Part shown: one piece after another, positions 35,576-45,103 of the stretch | Numbering within the stretch: the first letter of the stretch is position 1 | How the letters are laid out: every line of letters starts with the position of its first letter | Source of the DNA: Sphingomonas desiccabilis | GTDB taxonomy: Bacteria; Pseudomonadota; Alphaproteobacteria; Sphingomonadales; Sphingomonadaceae | Assembly: GCF_004135605.1 (NCBI RefSeq) | Contig: NZ_SDPT01000001.1 | Span: forward strand, 434,001-498,000 | Direction of reading: 5' to 3' | DNA: 64,000 nt | Notes under the pieces: model-generated | Databases searched by the model: none | Told to the model about the DNA's origin: nothing | The model's input: the letters and a program-made list of their open reading frames with translations, nothing else | Translations under genes and position numbers: made by a program

Positions 35576-37236
35576 TGTCGATGCAGGGGTACCGCCAAGA
35601 GGAAGCGGGCGCCACCTTCGTCGCCCGAATCGATCGTGATCTCGCCACCGTGCGACCGCACGACGCCATAGGCGATCGCGAGGCCCAGGCCCGTGCCGGA
35701 GCCCACGTCCTTGGTGGTGAAGAAGGGTTCGAACACCCGCTCCCGGACCTCCGGCGGGATGCCGGGTCCGTTGTCGGTGATCGCGATGAAGAAGCGGTCG
35801 TGGTTCGTCGAGGTCTCGATGACGATCCGGCCGCTGGCGGGGTCGACTGCGTCGACCGCGTTCGAGATGATGTTCATCACCACCTGGTTGACCAGCGCGG
35901 GCGAGCTTTCGAGCGTGCGGACGGGGCCGTAGCGCCGCTCGATCATGACGGTGGCGGGAATCTTCGGCTGGAGCAGCGTCAGCACCGAATCGATCGCCTC
36001 CGGGATGTCGACCAGTGACCATTCGCCGTCGTCGAGGCGCGAGAAGCGGCGAAGCTTCACCACCAGATCCTGGATGCGCACCAGCCCGGTGCGGATCGAA
36101 CCCAGGCGTTCCGCGGCCTTGGAGAGCCGCTTCGCGCGGGCGTCGCCCTCGGCCGTCGCCGCGTCCTGCACCGCGCGCTCCACGGTGGAGTGGTGGGCGA
36201 GGATGAAGGCGAGCGGGTTGTTGATCTCGTGCGCGATGCCCGCGACCAGCTCGCCCAGCGACGCCATCTTCGCGGACTGGACCAGCTGTGCCTGGGTCTC
36301 GCGCAGCTGGGCGTTCGCGGCCTCCAAATCGCGGTTGGCGGCAGCGAGGGCATCGCTCGCCTCCGCCTGCGCGCGTGCATGGGCGAGCGCCAGCTCGCGC
36401 TCCCGCTCGCGGGCGGCGCCTGCCGCCTCGTCGTCGCGGGCAAGCTTGCGGCGGAGGATCGAGCGCACCCGCACGAGGAGCATGTCGCGCTCGTCCCGGC
36501 TGGGAAGCACGTCGTCGGCACCCGCGCCGAGCCCGGCAAGCGTCTGTGCGGGATCCGCGATCTCGGCGAGGGCGGCGATCTCGAACCCGGCGTTGTCCGC
36601 CTGTCGCTGCCGGTCCAGCGCGCGGACCCAAGCGAACGGGTCTTCGCCGTCGGGCGCGGAGCCGACGAGGACGCCGTCGAACTCCTCCTCCGCGACCGCG
36701 GCGAGCATCGCCTGCTCGTCTCCCGCGACACTGACCGCATGGCCGTCGCCGGTCAGCAGCCCGCGCAGCCAGTCGCGGTAGATCGGGTCCGCCACCGCCA
36801 CCAGCAGCCGTGCCTGGCGAAAGCCGCCTGCCGCGCTGTGGCCGGGGATGGCGCGCCGCTGGCGGAGCAGCGAGCGCATGCGCGACACCAGCAGCTGCGG
36901 CCCGCTCGCCTTGGGCACATAAGCGTTGGCGCCGCTGTCGAGCCCCTGGCGCTCCACCTCGCTCGCCTCGTCGCTGGTGAGCATGATGATCGGCAGCGTG
37001 CGGGTGTGGCCCGTCTGGCGCAGGATCCGCACCAGCTCGTCACCGTTCATGCCGGGCAGGCGGTAGTCGACCACGAGAAGGTCGGGCAGCGCCTCGTTGA
37101 GGCTGACCAGCGCGTCCTCCGCCGTACGGGTTCGGTCGACGGTGAAGCCGAAGCCCTCCAGCGTTCGCCGGAAGACCAGCGCCTGGGTATCCGAATCCTC
37201 GACCAGCAACAGGTGCGGCGACGCGTCTTCGCTCAC
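35572..37236 (-). CDS. REC-degenerate REC-coiled coil-histidine kinase
   Basis: The 554-residue protein starts with an intact receiver (D57 in [14 protein letters not shown]109 in VPKASG). Residues about 142-262 look like a second receiver lacking the phospho-aspartate ([11 protein letters not shown]) and the conserved lysine (VLPSRDE). A coiled coil (about 270-325) leads to the H-box ([13 protein letters not shown]336) and a full HATPase domain ending [16 protein letters not shown]. No membrane segment, so it is cytoplasmic. Its gene overlaps cheB and the next kinase gene. Confidence 0.9.
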   Translation of the reverse strand: MSEDASPHLLLVEDSDTQALVFRRTLEGFGFTVDRTRTAEDALVSLNEALPDLLVVDYRLPGMNGDELVRILRQTGHTRTLPIIMLTSDEASEVERQGLDSGANAYVPKASGPQLLVSRMRSLLRQRRAIPGHSAAGGFRQARLLVAVADPIYRDWLRGLLTGDGHAVSVAGDEQAMLAAVAEEEFDGVLVGSAPDGEDPFAWVRALDRQRQADNAGFEIAALAEIADPAQTLAGLGAGADDVLPSRDERDMLLVRVRSILRRKLARDDEAAGAARERERELALAHARAQAEASDALAAANRDLEAANAQLRETQAQLVQSAKMASLGELVAGIAHEINNPLAFILAHHSTVERAVQDAATAEGDARAKRLSKAAERLGSIRTGLVRIQDLVVKLRRFSRLDDGEWSLVDIPEAIDSVLTLLQPKIPATVMIERRYGPVRTLESSPALVNQVVMNIISNAVDAVDPASGRIVIETSTNHDRFFIAITDNGPGIPPEVRERVFEPFFTTKDVGSGTGLGLAIAYGVVRSHGGEITIDSGDEGGARFLLAVPLHRQ

Positions 37237-38276
37237 TGCACGACCTCGCGCGCCAGGATCCGCTTCACATGGGGGCCGATCAGATCGAGCGGCAACGCCA
37301 GCGCGCCCTGGCGCACCGCGGCGGCCGGCATGCCGTTCACCACTGCCGTGCTCTCATGCTCCGCGATCGCGGCACCACCTGCGTCGACCAGCTGGCGGAC
37401 GCCCGCAGCCCCGTCCTCTCCCATGCCGGTCAGGACGACGGCGAGCGCGGCACCATCGAGCGCAGCCGCGGCGCTGGTAAACAACACGGTCGCGGCCGGC
37501 CGCTGGCCGCCGACGGGCGGCGCCTCCGACAGCCCCAGCTTGCCCGAAGGCATCAGGGTCAGGTGCCGGTCGCCAGGCGCCACATAGATGGTGCCCGGCT
37601 GGGGCAGGACGGCGGCGCGGGCGAGTTCGACCCGCTGCGGCACGACGCTGTCCAGCCAGTTGGCGAACCCGTCCATGAAGGCGCCGCCCATGTGCTGGAC
37701 CAGCAGCACCGGCAGCGACAGGTCGGCGGGAAGGCTGTTGAACAGCTTGGCCAGCGCCTGAGGGCCGCCGGTGGAGGCGGCGCACAACAGCATTCGCGGC
37801 GCGATGCGCGGCCGCCCGGCGGTCGGCGTGCCGGCAAGCGGCGTGCGCATGCGTCGGCGGACCACGGCCACCTGGCTCATGATGACGAGCTGGGTGCGGA
37901 TTTCGGCGGCGATGGTGCGATATTCGGGATCGGCGACCCCGACCGGCTTCTCCACGGCGGCAAGCGCGCCGGCACGCAGCGCATCCATCGTCGGGTTGAG
38001 CTGCGTGCGATCGAAGCTGGCGGAGATGACGACGATGGGCGTCGGCTGGTCGGCCATGATCTGGCGCGTCGCCTCCAGCCCGTCCATGCCGGGGAGGCGG
38101 ATGTCCATCGAGATCACGTCGGGGCGGATCGCCGCCAGTTGCGCCAGCGCCTCTTCGGCGCTCGCGACGGCGGCCACCACTTCAAGCCGGGGGTCGCCTG
38201 CGATGATGTGCGTGAGCAGGGTGCGAACGACGAGCGAGTCCTCGACGATCATGACGCGGATCGGGCGCGTTGCCAT
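37233..38276 (-). CDS. cheB: Chemotaxis-type protein-glutamate methylesterase CheB (WspF-like)
   Basis: The 347-residue protein combines a receiver (D58 in ISMDIRLPGMDG) and a methylesterase domain with S168 (CAASTGG), H195 (LVQHMGG) and D288 (TGMGEDG). It removes methyl groups from the MCP to reset sensitivity. In Wsp-type systems the equivalent is WspF, an off-switch. It sits four bases after cheA. Confidence 0.95.
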   Translation of the reverse strand: MATRPIRVMIVEDSLVVRTLLTHIIAGDPRLEVVAAVASAEEALAQLAAIRPDVISMDIRLPGMDGLEATRQIMADQPTPIVVISASFDRTQLNPTMDALRAGALAAVEKPVGVADPEYRTIAAEIRTQLVIMSQVAVVRRRMRTPLAGTPTAGRPRIAPRMLLCAASTGGPQALAKLFNSLPADLSLPVLLVQHMGGAFMDGFANWLDSVVPQRVELARAAVLPQPGTIYVAPGDRHLTLMPSGKLGLSEAPPVGGQRPAATVLFTSAAAALDGAALAVVLTGMGEDGAAGVRQLVDAGGAAIAEHESTAVVNGMPAAAVRQGALALPLDLIGPHVKRILAREVVQ

Positions 38277-38279
38277 GGG

Positions 38280-40295
38280 TCAGACCAGCTGCTGCACGAC
38301 GGAGATCAGCGTCCCCTGGTCGAACTCCTGCTTCGTCACATAGGCATTCGCACCCAGCTGGAGTCCACGCTCGATATCGTCCGGGCTGTTGCGCGATGTC
38401 ATCATGACGACGGGAAGCGCTTGCAGGGCCGGATCGTTCCGTATTGCCGTCAGCAATCCGAAACCGTCCATGCGCGGCATCTCCACGTCTGCCACCACCA
38501 GGTCGATCGGCTCGATCCCGGCGCGCAACTGCTCCAGCCCGGCGAGGCCGTCGACCGCGATCAGGACGCGGTAACCCTGCGCTTCCAGGATGCTCTTTTC
38601 GAGGGTGCGGGTGGTGATCGAATCGTCGACGACGAGCACCGTGCGCTGCACCGGCCGGGTCGCAGGCGCGATGCGCGGACGGCGGCGGGGGCCGGATGAG
38701 TCCGCGGCGAGCAGCGTCTCGGGCTCCAGCACGAGCGCGATGCCATCCTCCAGCAGCACCGTTCCCCAGATCAGCGGCAGGTCGGCCGCAACCGCGGTCG
38801 GATCGCCCACCACCAGCGAGCGGACGTCGTCGAGCGCGTCGACCAGCAGCACGCGCCGCTGGTCGGAGCCCTCGATCACTACTGCAGGCCGAGCGCCGTC
38901 GGGCGCTTCGGAAGCCGGCAGGCCGAGGAGGTCGGCCAGTTCGGCCACCGGCACCGCCTCGTCCTCCAGCATCAGCACCGCACCGCCCTCGGTACGATCG
39001 AACGCGTCGGGGGTGAGGCGTAGCACGCGATCGACGCTGGCCGCGGGGAGGGCATGCCGCGCGCCGCCGGCTTCCACCAGCAACAGCGCCTGGCGGGCGA
39101 GGGCGAGCGGCACCGACAGGCGAATCTCGGTGCCCGTCGGGCGGCCGGGCAGGATGCGGACGCGGCCGTGCAACCGACGCACCGTCTCCGCCACCACGGA
39201 GAGGCCGATGCCACGGCCCGAAACCTCGTCCACCGTGCTGCTGGTGGAGAAGCCCTGCTCGAACAGCAGCGCGTAGAGGGCGCGGCGGGATGGGGTAGGC
39301 GCGCCGGCGGCGATCAGCCCCGCCTCCCGCGCGCGCCCCTCGATCGCCTTGGGATCGAGCCCGGCGCCGTCGTCGCGGATGACGATGTTGAGGCGACCGC
39401 GGTCGGTGGTCGGGAGGACGCTGATCGTGCCACCCTCCGGCTTGCCCGCCCGGGCGCGCACCGCCGGCGGTTCGATCCCGTGGCTGATCGCATTGCGCAG
39501 CAGGTGGAGCAACGGCTCGCGCAGCGCCTGGAGCACGCGGCGATCCGCCTCCGCCTCGATCGGCTCCATGGTGAGCTCGGCGAACTTGCCCTGGCTGGCG
39601 GCAAGGTCGCGGACCATGCGCTCATGACCTTCGAACAGGGTGGCGACCGGCAGCAGCAGGATGCGTTCGGCGTCCCGCTCGATGTTCGCGGCGGCGCGAT
39701 CGAGCGCCCAGCGCTGGCGTCCGACCTCGCGGCGCAGCCGTTCCGTGCTGCCGACCAGACGGGCGATGCGGCGGGCAAGCTCGCTGTCCTGGGTGGCAGG
39801 CATGTCCGCCAGCTCGGCCCCGAGCACCTCGACCATCTCCATGATCCGATCCTGCTCGGAGATGTGGTTCGCGAGATCGTGGACCGAACGCGCGAGCCGC
39901 TCGACGTGGCGGCCGGCGACATGCACGCGGCCCGCCCCCGTCGAGGATGCCGGGGCGGCCACCTCCGGCGCGTCCTCTTGCTTGGTGTCGCTGCGGGCGC
40001 CGTCCTCGATCGCGTCGGCCAGCGTGCGCAATTCGGCGAGGGTGGTGGCGTCGAGCGTGCGTTCCCCGCGCTCGGCGGCGAGCAGGATGGTCTCGGCGGC
40101 ATGAGCGGCCGCTTCGGTCGCCGGCAGGTCGACGGCGCGCGCAGCCCCCTTCAGGCTGTGGGTGCGGCGGCTGAACTCGCGCAGGTCAACCGGCCGGCCG
40201 GCGGCGGCATCCGCAAGAGCCTGGCGGATGCCGGCCATGTGCTCGGCAAGCTCGGCGGCGAAGGCCGCGAGCAGTTCTGCGCGGAGTTCGTCCAC
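38280..40295 (-). CDS. cheA: Hybrid chemosensory kinase CheA-REC (WspE-like)
   Basis: The 671-residue protein has an N-terminal HPt domain with H46 (RTHSLKGAA), a dimerisation helix pair (about 125-215), a CheA-type HATPase (RNAISHGIE 267-275; RDDGAGLDP; SGRGIGLSVV), a CheW-like domain (about 395-520) and a C-terminal receiver with D603 (VVADVEMPRMDG). The N-box has serine where CheA usually has aspartate (NAIDHG). The fused receiver is the WspE/FrzE arrangement, not that of flagellar CheA. No P2 domain is visible. Confidence 0.94.
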   Translation of the reverse strand: MDELRAELLAAFAAELAEHMAGIRQALADAAAGRPVDLREFSRRTHSLKGAARAVDLPATEAAAHAAETILLAAERGERTLDATTLAELRTLADAIEDGARSDTKQEDAPEVAAPASSTGAGRVHVAGRHVERLARSVHDLANHISEQDRIMEMVEVLGAELADMPATQDSELARRIARLVGSTERLRREVGRQRWALDRAAANIERDAERILLLPVATLFEGHERMVRDLAASQGKFAELTMEPIEAEADRRVLQALREPLLHLLRNAISHGIEPPAVRARAGKPEGGTISVLPTTDRGRLNIVIRDDGAGLDPKAIEGRAREAGLIAAGAPTPSRRALYALLFEQGFSTSSTVDEVSGRGIGLSVVAETVRRLHGRVRILPGRPTGTEIRLSVPLALARQALLLVEAGGARHALPAASVDRVLRLTPDAFDRTEGGAVLMLEDEAVPVAELADLLGLPASEAPDGARPAVVIEGSDQRRVLLVDALDDVRSLVVGDPTAVAADLPLIWGTVLLEDGIALVLEPETLLAADSSGPRRRPRIAPATRPVQRTVLVVDDSITTRTLEKSILEAQGYRVLIAVDGLAGLEQLRAGIEPIDLVVADVEMPRMDGFGLLTAIRNDPALQALPVVMMTSRNSPDDIERGLQLGANAYVTKQEFDQGTLISVVQQLV

Positions 40296-40305
40296 CCGCC
40301 CGTCC

Positions 40306-41961
40306 TCAGACGCGATAGCGTTCGGTCAGGCCCACCAGCGTTCGCGACAGCTGGGTGAGGTCGCCCGCCGCCTGGTCGAGCTGGCGGGTGCTGGCCGCGG
40401 TCTGCTGGCTCGCCTGGCGGATGTTCTGCAGCGCGATCGTCACCTGCTCGATGCCGATCTGCTGCTGGTTGGTGGAGGCGACGATCTGCTGGAAGGTGTG
40501 GACATTCTCCTGCACCCGCGTGGCGAGCTCGTTGATCGCCGACTGGCTGGCGTCGGTGCGCTCCTTGCCCGACGCGACGCGCTTCACCGCTTCCTCCGTC
40601 AGCATGACCGAGGCGTTGATGCCGCGCTGGATGTCGCCCAGGATCGAGCGGACGTTGCGGGTCGCGGACTTGGCCTGATCGGCCAGCGTCTTCATCTCGG
40701 CCGCGACGATCGCGAAGCTGCGGCCCTGCTCGCCGGCCGCCGCCGCCTCGATCGAGGCGTTGAGGGCGAGGAGGTGCGAGCGTTCCGACACGTCGTTCAC
40801 GGTTGCGATGATGTCGCCGATGGTCTGCGTCTTTTCCGACAGGGCGACGATGTTGCCGGCGACCGCCTCCGCCTGCTCGCGGATCGCGTCCATCGCACGG
40901 GCGGTGTCGTGGACCGCGGTGCGGCCGGTGTCGCTGGTCTGGGCGGTCGCCTGGGCGGCGGCGATGACTTCCTGCGCGCGCAGCGTGATCTGGGCGCCCG
41001 AGTGGGTGATCTCGTCCACCGTGGCCGCGGTCTCCTGCACGGCGGCGAGCTGTTCCTCGACCGACGCGGCCTGCTCCTGGGTCGAGGCACGGATCTCCGT
41101 CGCGGCCGCGTTCAGGTCCTCGGTCGCGGCCCGGCTCTGGCGCGCGATCTCGCGCAGGCCGACCACCATGGTGTTCAGGGTCACGCCCAGCTGCCCGAGT
41201 TCGTCGGCACCCGTGATCCGCGTCTCGCCCGACAGGTCGCCTTCGCCAATGCGGCCGGCGAAGCTCATGAAATCGTTCAGCGGGCCGGTGATCGAACGGC
41301 GGATCGTGAAGGCCACCACGACGCTGATCGCGATCGCGATCAGCAGCCCGATCAGGATCGACGTGCGCGTGCTTTCGTAGACATCCTGGGTTGCGCGTCG
41401 TCCGACCTCGATCGTGTTGCTGACGATCGTGCGGACCTGGGCGAGGCTCTGCGCGAGTGCGGCATGGTGACGGTCGATCTCCTCGCCGGCTTCGACCGCG
41501 CCGTCGATATTGCCGCTTTCCAGCATCTCCAGCTGGCGCGCGCTTGCCGGGCGCAGGCGGTCGAACGATGCCTGCACGGCCTGAGCGCCCTCGGACAGCT
41601 GGCGCCATTGTTCGATGCGCCCCTGGTTGATCGCGGTTTCGCGGTTCTTCTCCGCGGTTGCGGTCAGCTTCGCGAGCGCGGCTGCGGTGCCGTTGGCGCG
41701 CGCCTGCCAGTCGGCGATGTCGCTCGGGGCACCGCGGCCGCTGCGCATCGCGTGCATCACGGCCATCAGCCGTGCCTCGCGCATGCGGGCTTCGGCGCGG
41801 GCGATCTCGTCGACTTCGAGGATCGCGGCATAGTCGCGCTGGACGATCCGGTCGACGTTCGAGCGGACCACGCCCACCTGCTGGAGCGAGTAGAGGCCCA
41901 GCGCGACCAGAATGGCCGTGATGATGCCGAACCCGGCAACGATCCGAGTGGAAACCGACAA
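40306..41961 (-). CDS. Methyl-accepting chemotaxis protein (WspA-like)
   Basis: The 551-residue receptor has TM1 (about 8-27), a periplasmic four-helix-bundle sensor (about 28-200), TM2 (about 202-222), a HAMP domain and a long signalling coiled coil. The hairpin tip reads VSERSHLLALNASIEAAAAGEQGRSFAIVA, a clear MCP tip that departs from the common QTNLLALNAAIEAARAGE form. Ligand unknown; Wsp receptors respond to surface contact or membrane stress. Confidence 0.93.
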   Translation of the reverse strand: MSVSTRIVAGFGIITAILVALGLYSLQQVGVVRSNVDRIVQRDYAAILEVDEIARAEARMREARLMAVMHAMRSGRGAPSDIADWQARANGTAAALAKLTATAEKNRETAINQGRIEQWRQLSEGAQAVQASFDRLRPASARQLEMLESGNIDGAVEAGEEIDRHHAALAQSLAQVRTIVSNTIEVGRRATQDVYESTRTSILIGLLIAIAISVVVAFTIRRSITGPLNDFMSFAGRIGEGDLSGETRITGADELGQLGVTLNTMVVGLREIARQSRAATEDLNAAATEIRASTQEQAASVEEQLAAVQETAATVDEITHSGAQITLRAQEVIAAAQATAQTSDTGRTAVHDTARAMDAIREQAEAVAGNIVALSEKTQTIGDIIATVNDVSERSHLLALNASIEAAAAGEQGRSFAIVAAEMKTLADQAKSATRNVRSILGDIQRGINASVMLTEEAVKRVASGKERTDASQSAINELATRVQENVHTFQQIVASTNQQQIGIEQVTIALQNIRQASQQTAASTRQLDQAAGDLTQLSRTLVGLTERYRV

Positions 41962-41965
41962 GGCT

Positions 41966-42502
41966 TTATCCTTCCTGCAGGGGACGGGCGAGCAGCCGCT
42001 GGATCAGCAGCGCAGTGTCGACGACGGCCAGGCGCTGGCCGTCGTCTGCTTCGACGAAGCGGGTGAGGGTGTCGCCACCGGTGGCGCCGCGATCGACGAC
42101 TGCGGCGGCTGCGGTGATGGCGGAAACTTGGAGCGCGATGCGCGGCGCTGCGTGGCGCAGCACCAGCATCGCGCGGCCGGGCTCCTCGGGGGCGGCCAGG
42201 CGGAGCGCCACGGCCGGATCGAAGAGGTTGAGGACGGCACCGCGCCAGGCGATCAGGCCCACCAGAGCCGCCGGTGCGCCCGGAACGGCGGTCACGCGCG
42301 GGATCGCCGCGACCTCGAAGAGATCCGCCAGCGGGGTGGCATAGGCTTCGTCACCCAAGGTCCAGGTGAGGACGCGGGTGCGTGCACGCTGATCGGCGGC
42401 CTCTGGCGGGGCGAGTGCGCGCTGGCGCTCTGCGAGCACGGCTGCCACCGCCTCGGCATCGAGGAAGGGGGCTGCGACGCGAAGGTCGCCCGGCATGCTC
42501 AT
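41966..42502 (-). CDS. cheW: CheW-like coupling protein 1
   Basis: The 178-residue CheW-domain protein couples the MCP to CheA. An N-terminal extension of about 40 residues precedes the CheW core: LTWTLGDEAYATPLADLFEV, the GLIAWRGAVLNLFD block and a C-terminal VVDTALLIQRL helix. Its start overlaps the end of cheR. The operon contains a second CheW-like gene (43911-44414), matching WspB and WspD of Wsp operons. Confidence 0.9.
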   Translation of the reverse strand: MSMPGDLRVAAPFLDAEAVAAVLAERQRALAPPEAADQRARTRVLTWTLGDEAYATPLADLFEVAAIPRVTAVPGAPAALVGLIAWRGAVLNLFDPAVALRLAAPEEPGRAMLVLRHAAPRIALQVSAITAAAAVVDRGATGGDTLTRFVEADDGQRLAVVDTALLIQRLLARPLQEG

Positions 42503-43914
42503 GCGGCGCCTCCCAGCGTGGCGCGTACGGCGGCGACCAGGTTGCCGGCGGTCATGCCGTCGCCCTCCGGCAACTCGGCGTCCTCCGGCATTCCGGCGGC
42601 TGCCCGGGCGGCATTGCGAAGCGCACGGCTGCCCTCGGCATCGCGCCCGTGCGCCAGAAGATGTCGGCCAAGCAGATAGTGCGCCATCGCGAACCCGTTA
42701 TCGAGATATAGCGCGCTGCGAAATCCCCGCTCTGCACGAACGCCGTCGCCCAGAGCCAGCGCGCCGAGGGCCGCGAGATAATGGGCAACCGGATCGCGCG
42801 GGGTGGCGAGCGCCTCCTGTTCCGCCAGTTCGAGAGCCTGGCCCGCGTCGCCGCGGGAAAGCGCAGTGCGCACTTCTCCGGCTGCGGCGGGTTTGGGCGC
42901 GGGCGGGATCGGCCGGGGCGGGGCAGGCTGCGGCGCCGGGCTCACCGGCAACGCCGCCCTGGCCGGCGCCACGTGCGGCGGGGCAGGGGATGCGAGCGGC
43001 GGCGGCGGTGGCGGCGCGGCTGCGGGAAGCTCCGCAGGCGCGTCGGGCCGGGCATAGCCGAGGACGCCATCGACCAGCACCGGCCGTGCCACGTCCGCGA
43101 ATTCCGGGTTTGGCTCGGCATGGCCGATGAAGAGCAGCCCGGTGGGCGCGAGCCGGCGCACCAGGGCGCCGACCAGCTGCTTGGCGACGTCGCTGCGGAA
43201 ATAGATCAGGACGTTGCGGCACAGGATGATGTCGAACTCGCTGAACTGCAGCGGCGCGTCGTCGTCCAGCAGCGCCATCATGTTCGCATGCTCGAACCGG
43301 GCGAGGCCGCGGTAGCGCGCCTTCAGTCGCCAACGGTCCCCTTCGCGGTCGAACAGCCGTTCGCGCTCCGCCTCTCCCAGGGTGCGCAGCGCCCAGGACG
43401 TGTAGCGCGCCTCGCGCGCGGTGGCGATCGCGGCATCGTCGATGTCCGTGCCGGTGATGCCGATCTTCCAGTCGGCGACGGCGTCGCCGAGCAGGTCGCG
43501 CAACAGGATCGAGACCGAATGCGCCTCCGCGCCCGTGGAGCAGCCGACGCTCCAGATGCGAAGCTGGCGCTTCGTCCGCCGCTCCTGCAACAGCTTCGGC
43601 AGCACGCAACGGCGCAGCACGTCGAACTGCTCGGCGAAGCGGAAGAAGAACGTCTCGTTGATCGTGATCGCGCTTTCGAGCGCGCGCCATTCCGCGGCCG
43701 CCGCGCCCGGGTCCGCCAGCCGAGCCGCGTATTCCGCCAGCGTGTCGATATCGTTCGCGACCATGCGGCGCGCGATGTGCTCGAACAGCTGGTCGTCCTT
43801 GTCGACGTAATAATGGTGGCCGGTACGCTCGACGATCCGCGCCTTGATGCCGGCAAAGGCGGGATCGTCGACGGGCGCGGACGGCAACGCGTGGCGCTGC
43901 GTGGCCAGGCTCAC
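42499..43914 (-). CDS. cheR: CheR methyltransferase with C-terminal TPR-like extension (WspC-like)
   Basis: The 471-residue protein starts at a GTG coupled to the upstream cheW stop (GTGA). Residues about 20-285 are CheR: ITINETFFFRF, the SAM site WSVGCSTGAEAHS (about 121-133) and ILCRNVLIYF (about 230-239). A proline/alanine-rich linker (about 293-350) leads to TPR-like helices (about 355-471). It methylates glutamates of the MCP. The linker plus TPR matches WspC and some adaptor-binding CheR proteins. Confidence 0.93.
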   Translation of the reverse strand: MSLATQRHALPSAPVDDPAFAGIKARIVERTGHHYYVDKDDQLFEHIARRMVANDIDTLAEYAARLADPGAAAAEWRALESAITINETFFFRFAEQFDVLRRCVLPKLLQERRTKRQLRIWSVGCSTGAEAHSVSILLRDLLGDAVADWKIGITGTDIDDAAIATAREARYTSWALRTLGEAERERLFDREGDRWRLKARYRGLARFEHANMMALLDDDAPLQFSEFDIILCRNVLIYFRSDVAKQLVGALVRRLAPTGLLFIGHAEPNPEFADVARPVLVDGVLGYARPDAPAELPAAAPPPPPPLASPAPPHVAPARAALPVSPAPQPAPPRPIPPAPKPAAAGEVRTALSRGDAGQALELAEQEALATPRDPVAHYLAALGALALGDGVRAERGFRSALYLDNGFAMAHYLLGRHLLAHGRDAEGSRALRNAARAAAGMPEDAELPEGDGMTAGNLVAAVRATLGGAA

Positions 43915-44414
43915 CCGATCGCCCAGTCGGCGGCGCGCGCCTCTGCCTGCGCCGCCAACGCCGTCAGCCGCTCGCGCTCCGCTTCGCTCAGGAGCCGGGC
44001 GAGCGACAGCAGATGTGCGGGGCCGTCGGGCAACGCCACCTCCGCCAGGATCGCGCCATTGTGGCTCGCCTCGGCTTCCACCGAACGGATGGCGTCGGCG
44101 TCGGGCAGGACCATATCCTCGACCCGATCGACCAGCAGGCACGGCATGGTGGCAGCGGGGCCATGCGGCCGGATTAGATGGGAGAACAGGTCCAGGGTGC
44201 CCAGCGCCGAGCCGCCGTCGAACAGAAGTGCCGGCGCGAGGACGGGCAGCGTCTCGCCCCGGACGTCGACGAAGCCGGCGAGGGGGCGGGGCAGCGTCGG
44301 CGGCCGTGCGATTGGAAGCAGCGGCAGCACCTCGCGCACGTCCCGCGCCGGGATCGCGAGCCGGTGGTCACCGGCACGAAACAGCAGCAGCGGATCGGGG
44401 GCACGATTGGGCAT
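43911..44414 (-). CDS. cheW: CheW-like coupling protein 2
   Basis: This 167-residue CheW-domain protein opens the operon. Core features are FRAGDHRLAIPARDVREVLPL, GFVDVRGETLPVLAPALLF and LLVDRVEDMVLP. It is divergent from alkB across 88 bases, which must hold the operon promoter. As two CheW proteins are encoded, one may serve CheR/MCP docking. Confidence 0.9.
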   Translation of the reverse strand: MPNRAPDPLLLFRAGDHRLAIPARDVREVLPLLPIARPPTLPRPLAGFVDVRGETLPVLAPALLFDGGSALGTLDLFSHLIRPHGPAATMPCLLVDRVEDMVLPDADAIRSVEAEASHNGAILAEVALPDGPAHLLSLARLLSEAERERLTALAAQAEARAADWAIG

Positions 44415-44502
44415 CGCGGACTTCTATAGCGCCGGCTTTCCGGTCCGTCTCCCCGCCACGCGCGCCTTTCGGGGGCGGCGCGTGCTTCCTATCTGGAGCG
44501 GG

Positions 44503-45099
44503 ATGGCCGCCCAGCTAGACCTGTTCGGAACCCCGCTGCTGCCGGGCCTCTCCTATGGCGAAGACGTGCTCGACGCTGCGGAGGAAGCGGCGCTGGTCGA
44601 GGCGATCGACGCGTGCGAGCTGACGCCGTTCCGCTTCCAGGGCTGGACGGGCAAGCGGCTGACGACATCCTTTGGCTGGAGCTACGACTTCGACCGGGGG
44701 CGGATCGCGCCGGGCGCGCCGATCCCGGAGTTCCTGTCGCCGTTGCGGGAGCGCGCAGCGCGGTTCGCGGACATTCCGGCCGCCGAGCTCGAGCAGGCGT
44801 TGCTCATCCGCTATGACCCGGGGGCGGGGATCGGCTGGCATCGCGACCGGCCGATGTTCGAGCATGTCGTAGGGATTTCGCTGGGGAAGCCGGCCGTCCT
44901 GCGCCTGCGGCGGCGCGCCGACACGGGCTTCGACCGCCGCAGCCTGCCGCTGGCGCCGCGATCCATCTACCACCTCTGCGGCGAGGCGCGGCACGCGTGG
45001 GAGCATGGAATCGCGGCGATGGAGCGCACGCGCTGGTCGGTCACCTTCCGCAGCCTGTCGGCCCTGGGCCGGCGCGCGGCGGCGCTGGCCCAGGGCTGA
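44503..45099 (+). CDS. alkB: AlkB-family alpha-ketoglutarate-dependent dioxygenase
   Basis: The 198-residue protein has the iron ligands H113 and D115 (GWHRDRPMF) and H168 (WEHGI), and the 2-oxoglutarate arginines R177 and R183 (TRWSVTFR). It resembles AlkB proteins that repair alkylated bases by oxidative demethylation. Start ATG 44503 follows GGAGCGGG. It stops four bases before the convergent mucR-like gene ends. Whether it repairs DNA, RNA or something else is not resolved. Confidence 0.88.
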   Translation: MAAQLDLFGTPLLPGLSYGEDVLDAAEEAALVEAIDACELTPFRFQGWTGKRLTTSFGWSYDFDRGRIAPGAPIPEFLSPLRERAARFADIPAAELEQALLIRYDPGAGIGWHRDRPMFEHVVGISLGKPAVLRLRRRADTGFDRRSLPLAPRSIYHLCGEARHAWEHGIAAMERTRWSVTFRSLSALGRRAAALAQG

Positions 45100-45103
45100 A
45101 GGG

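Noticed and set aside
33761..36631. A 956-codon open frame covering two kinase genes
   Set aside because: Only the part from 35575 downward is protein-like; the upstream part is an arginine- and proline-rich shadow of the other kinase gene in a different frame.
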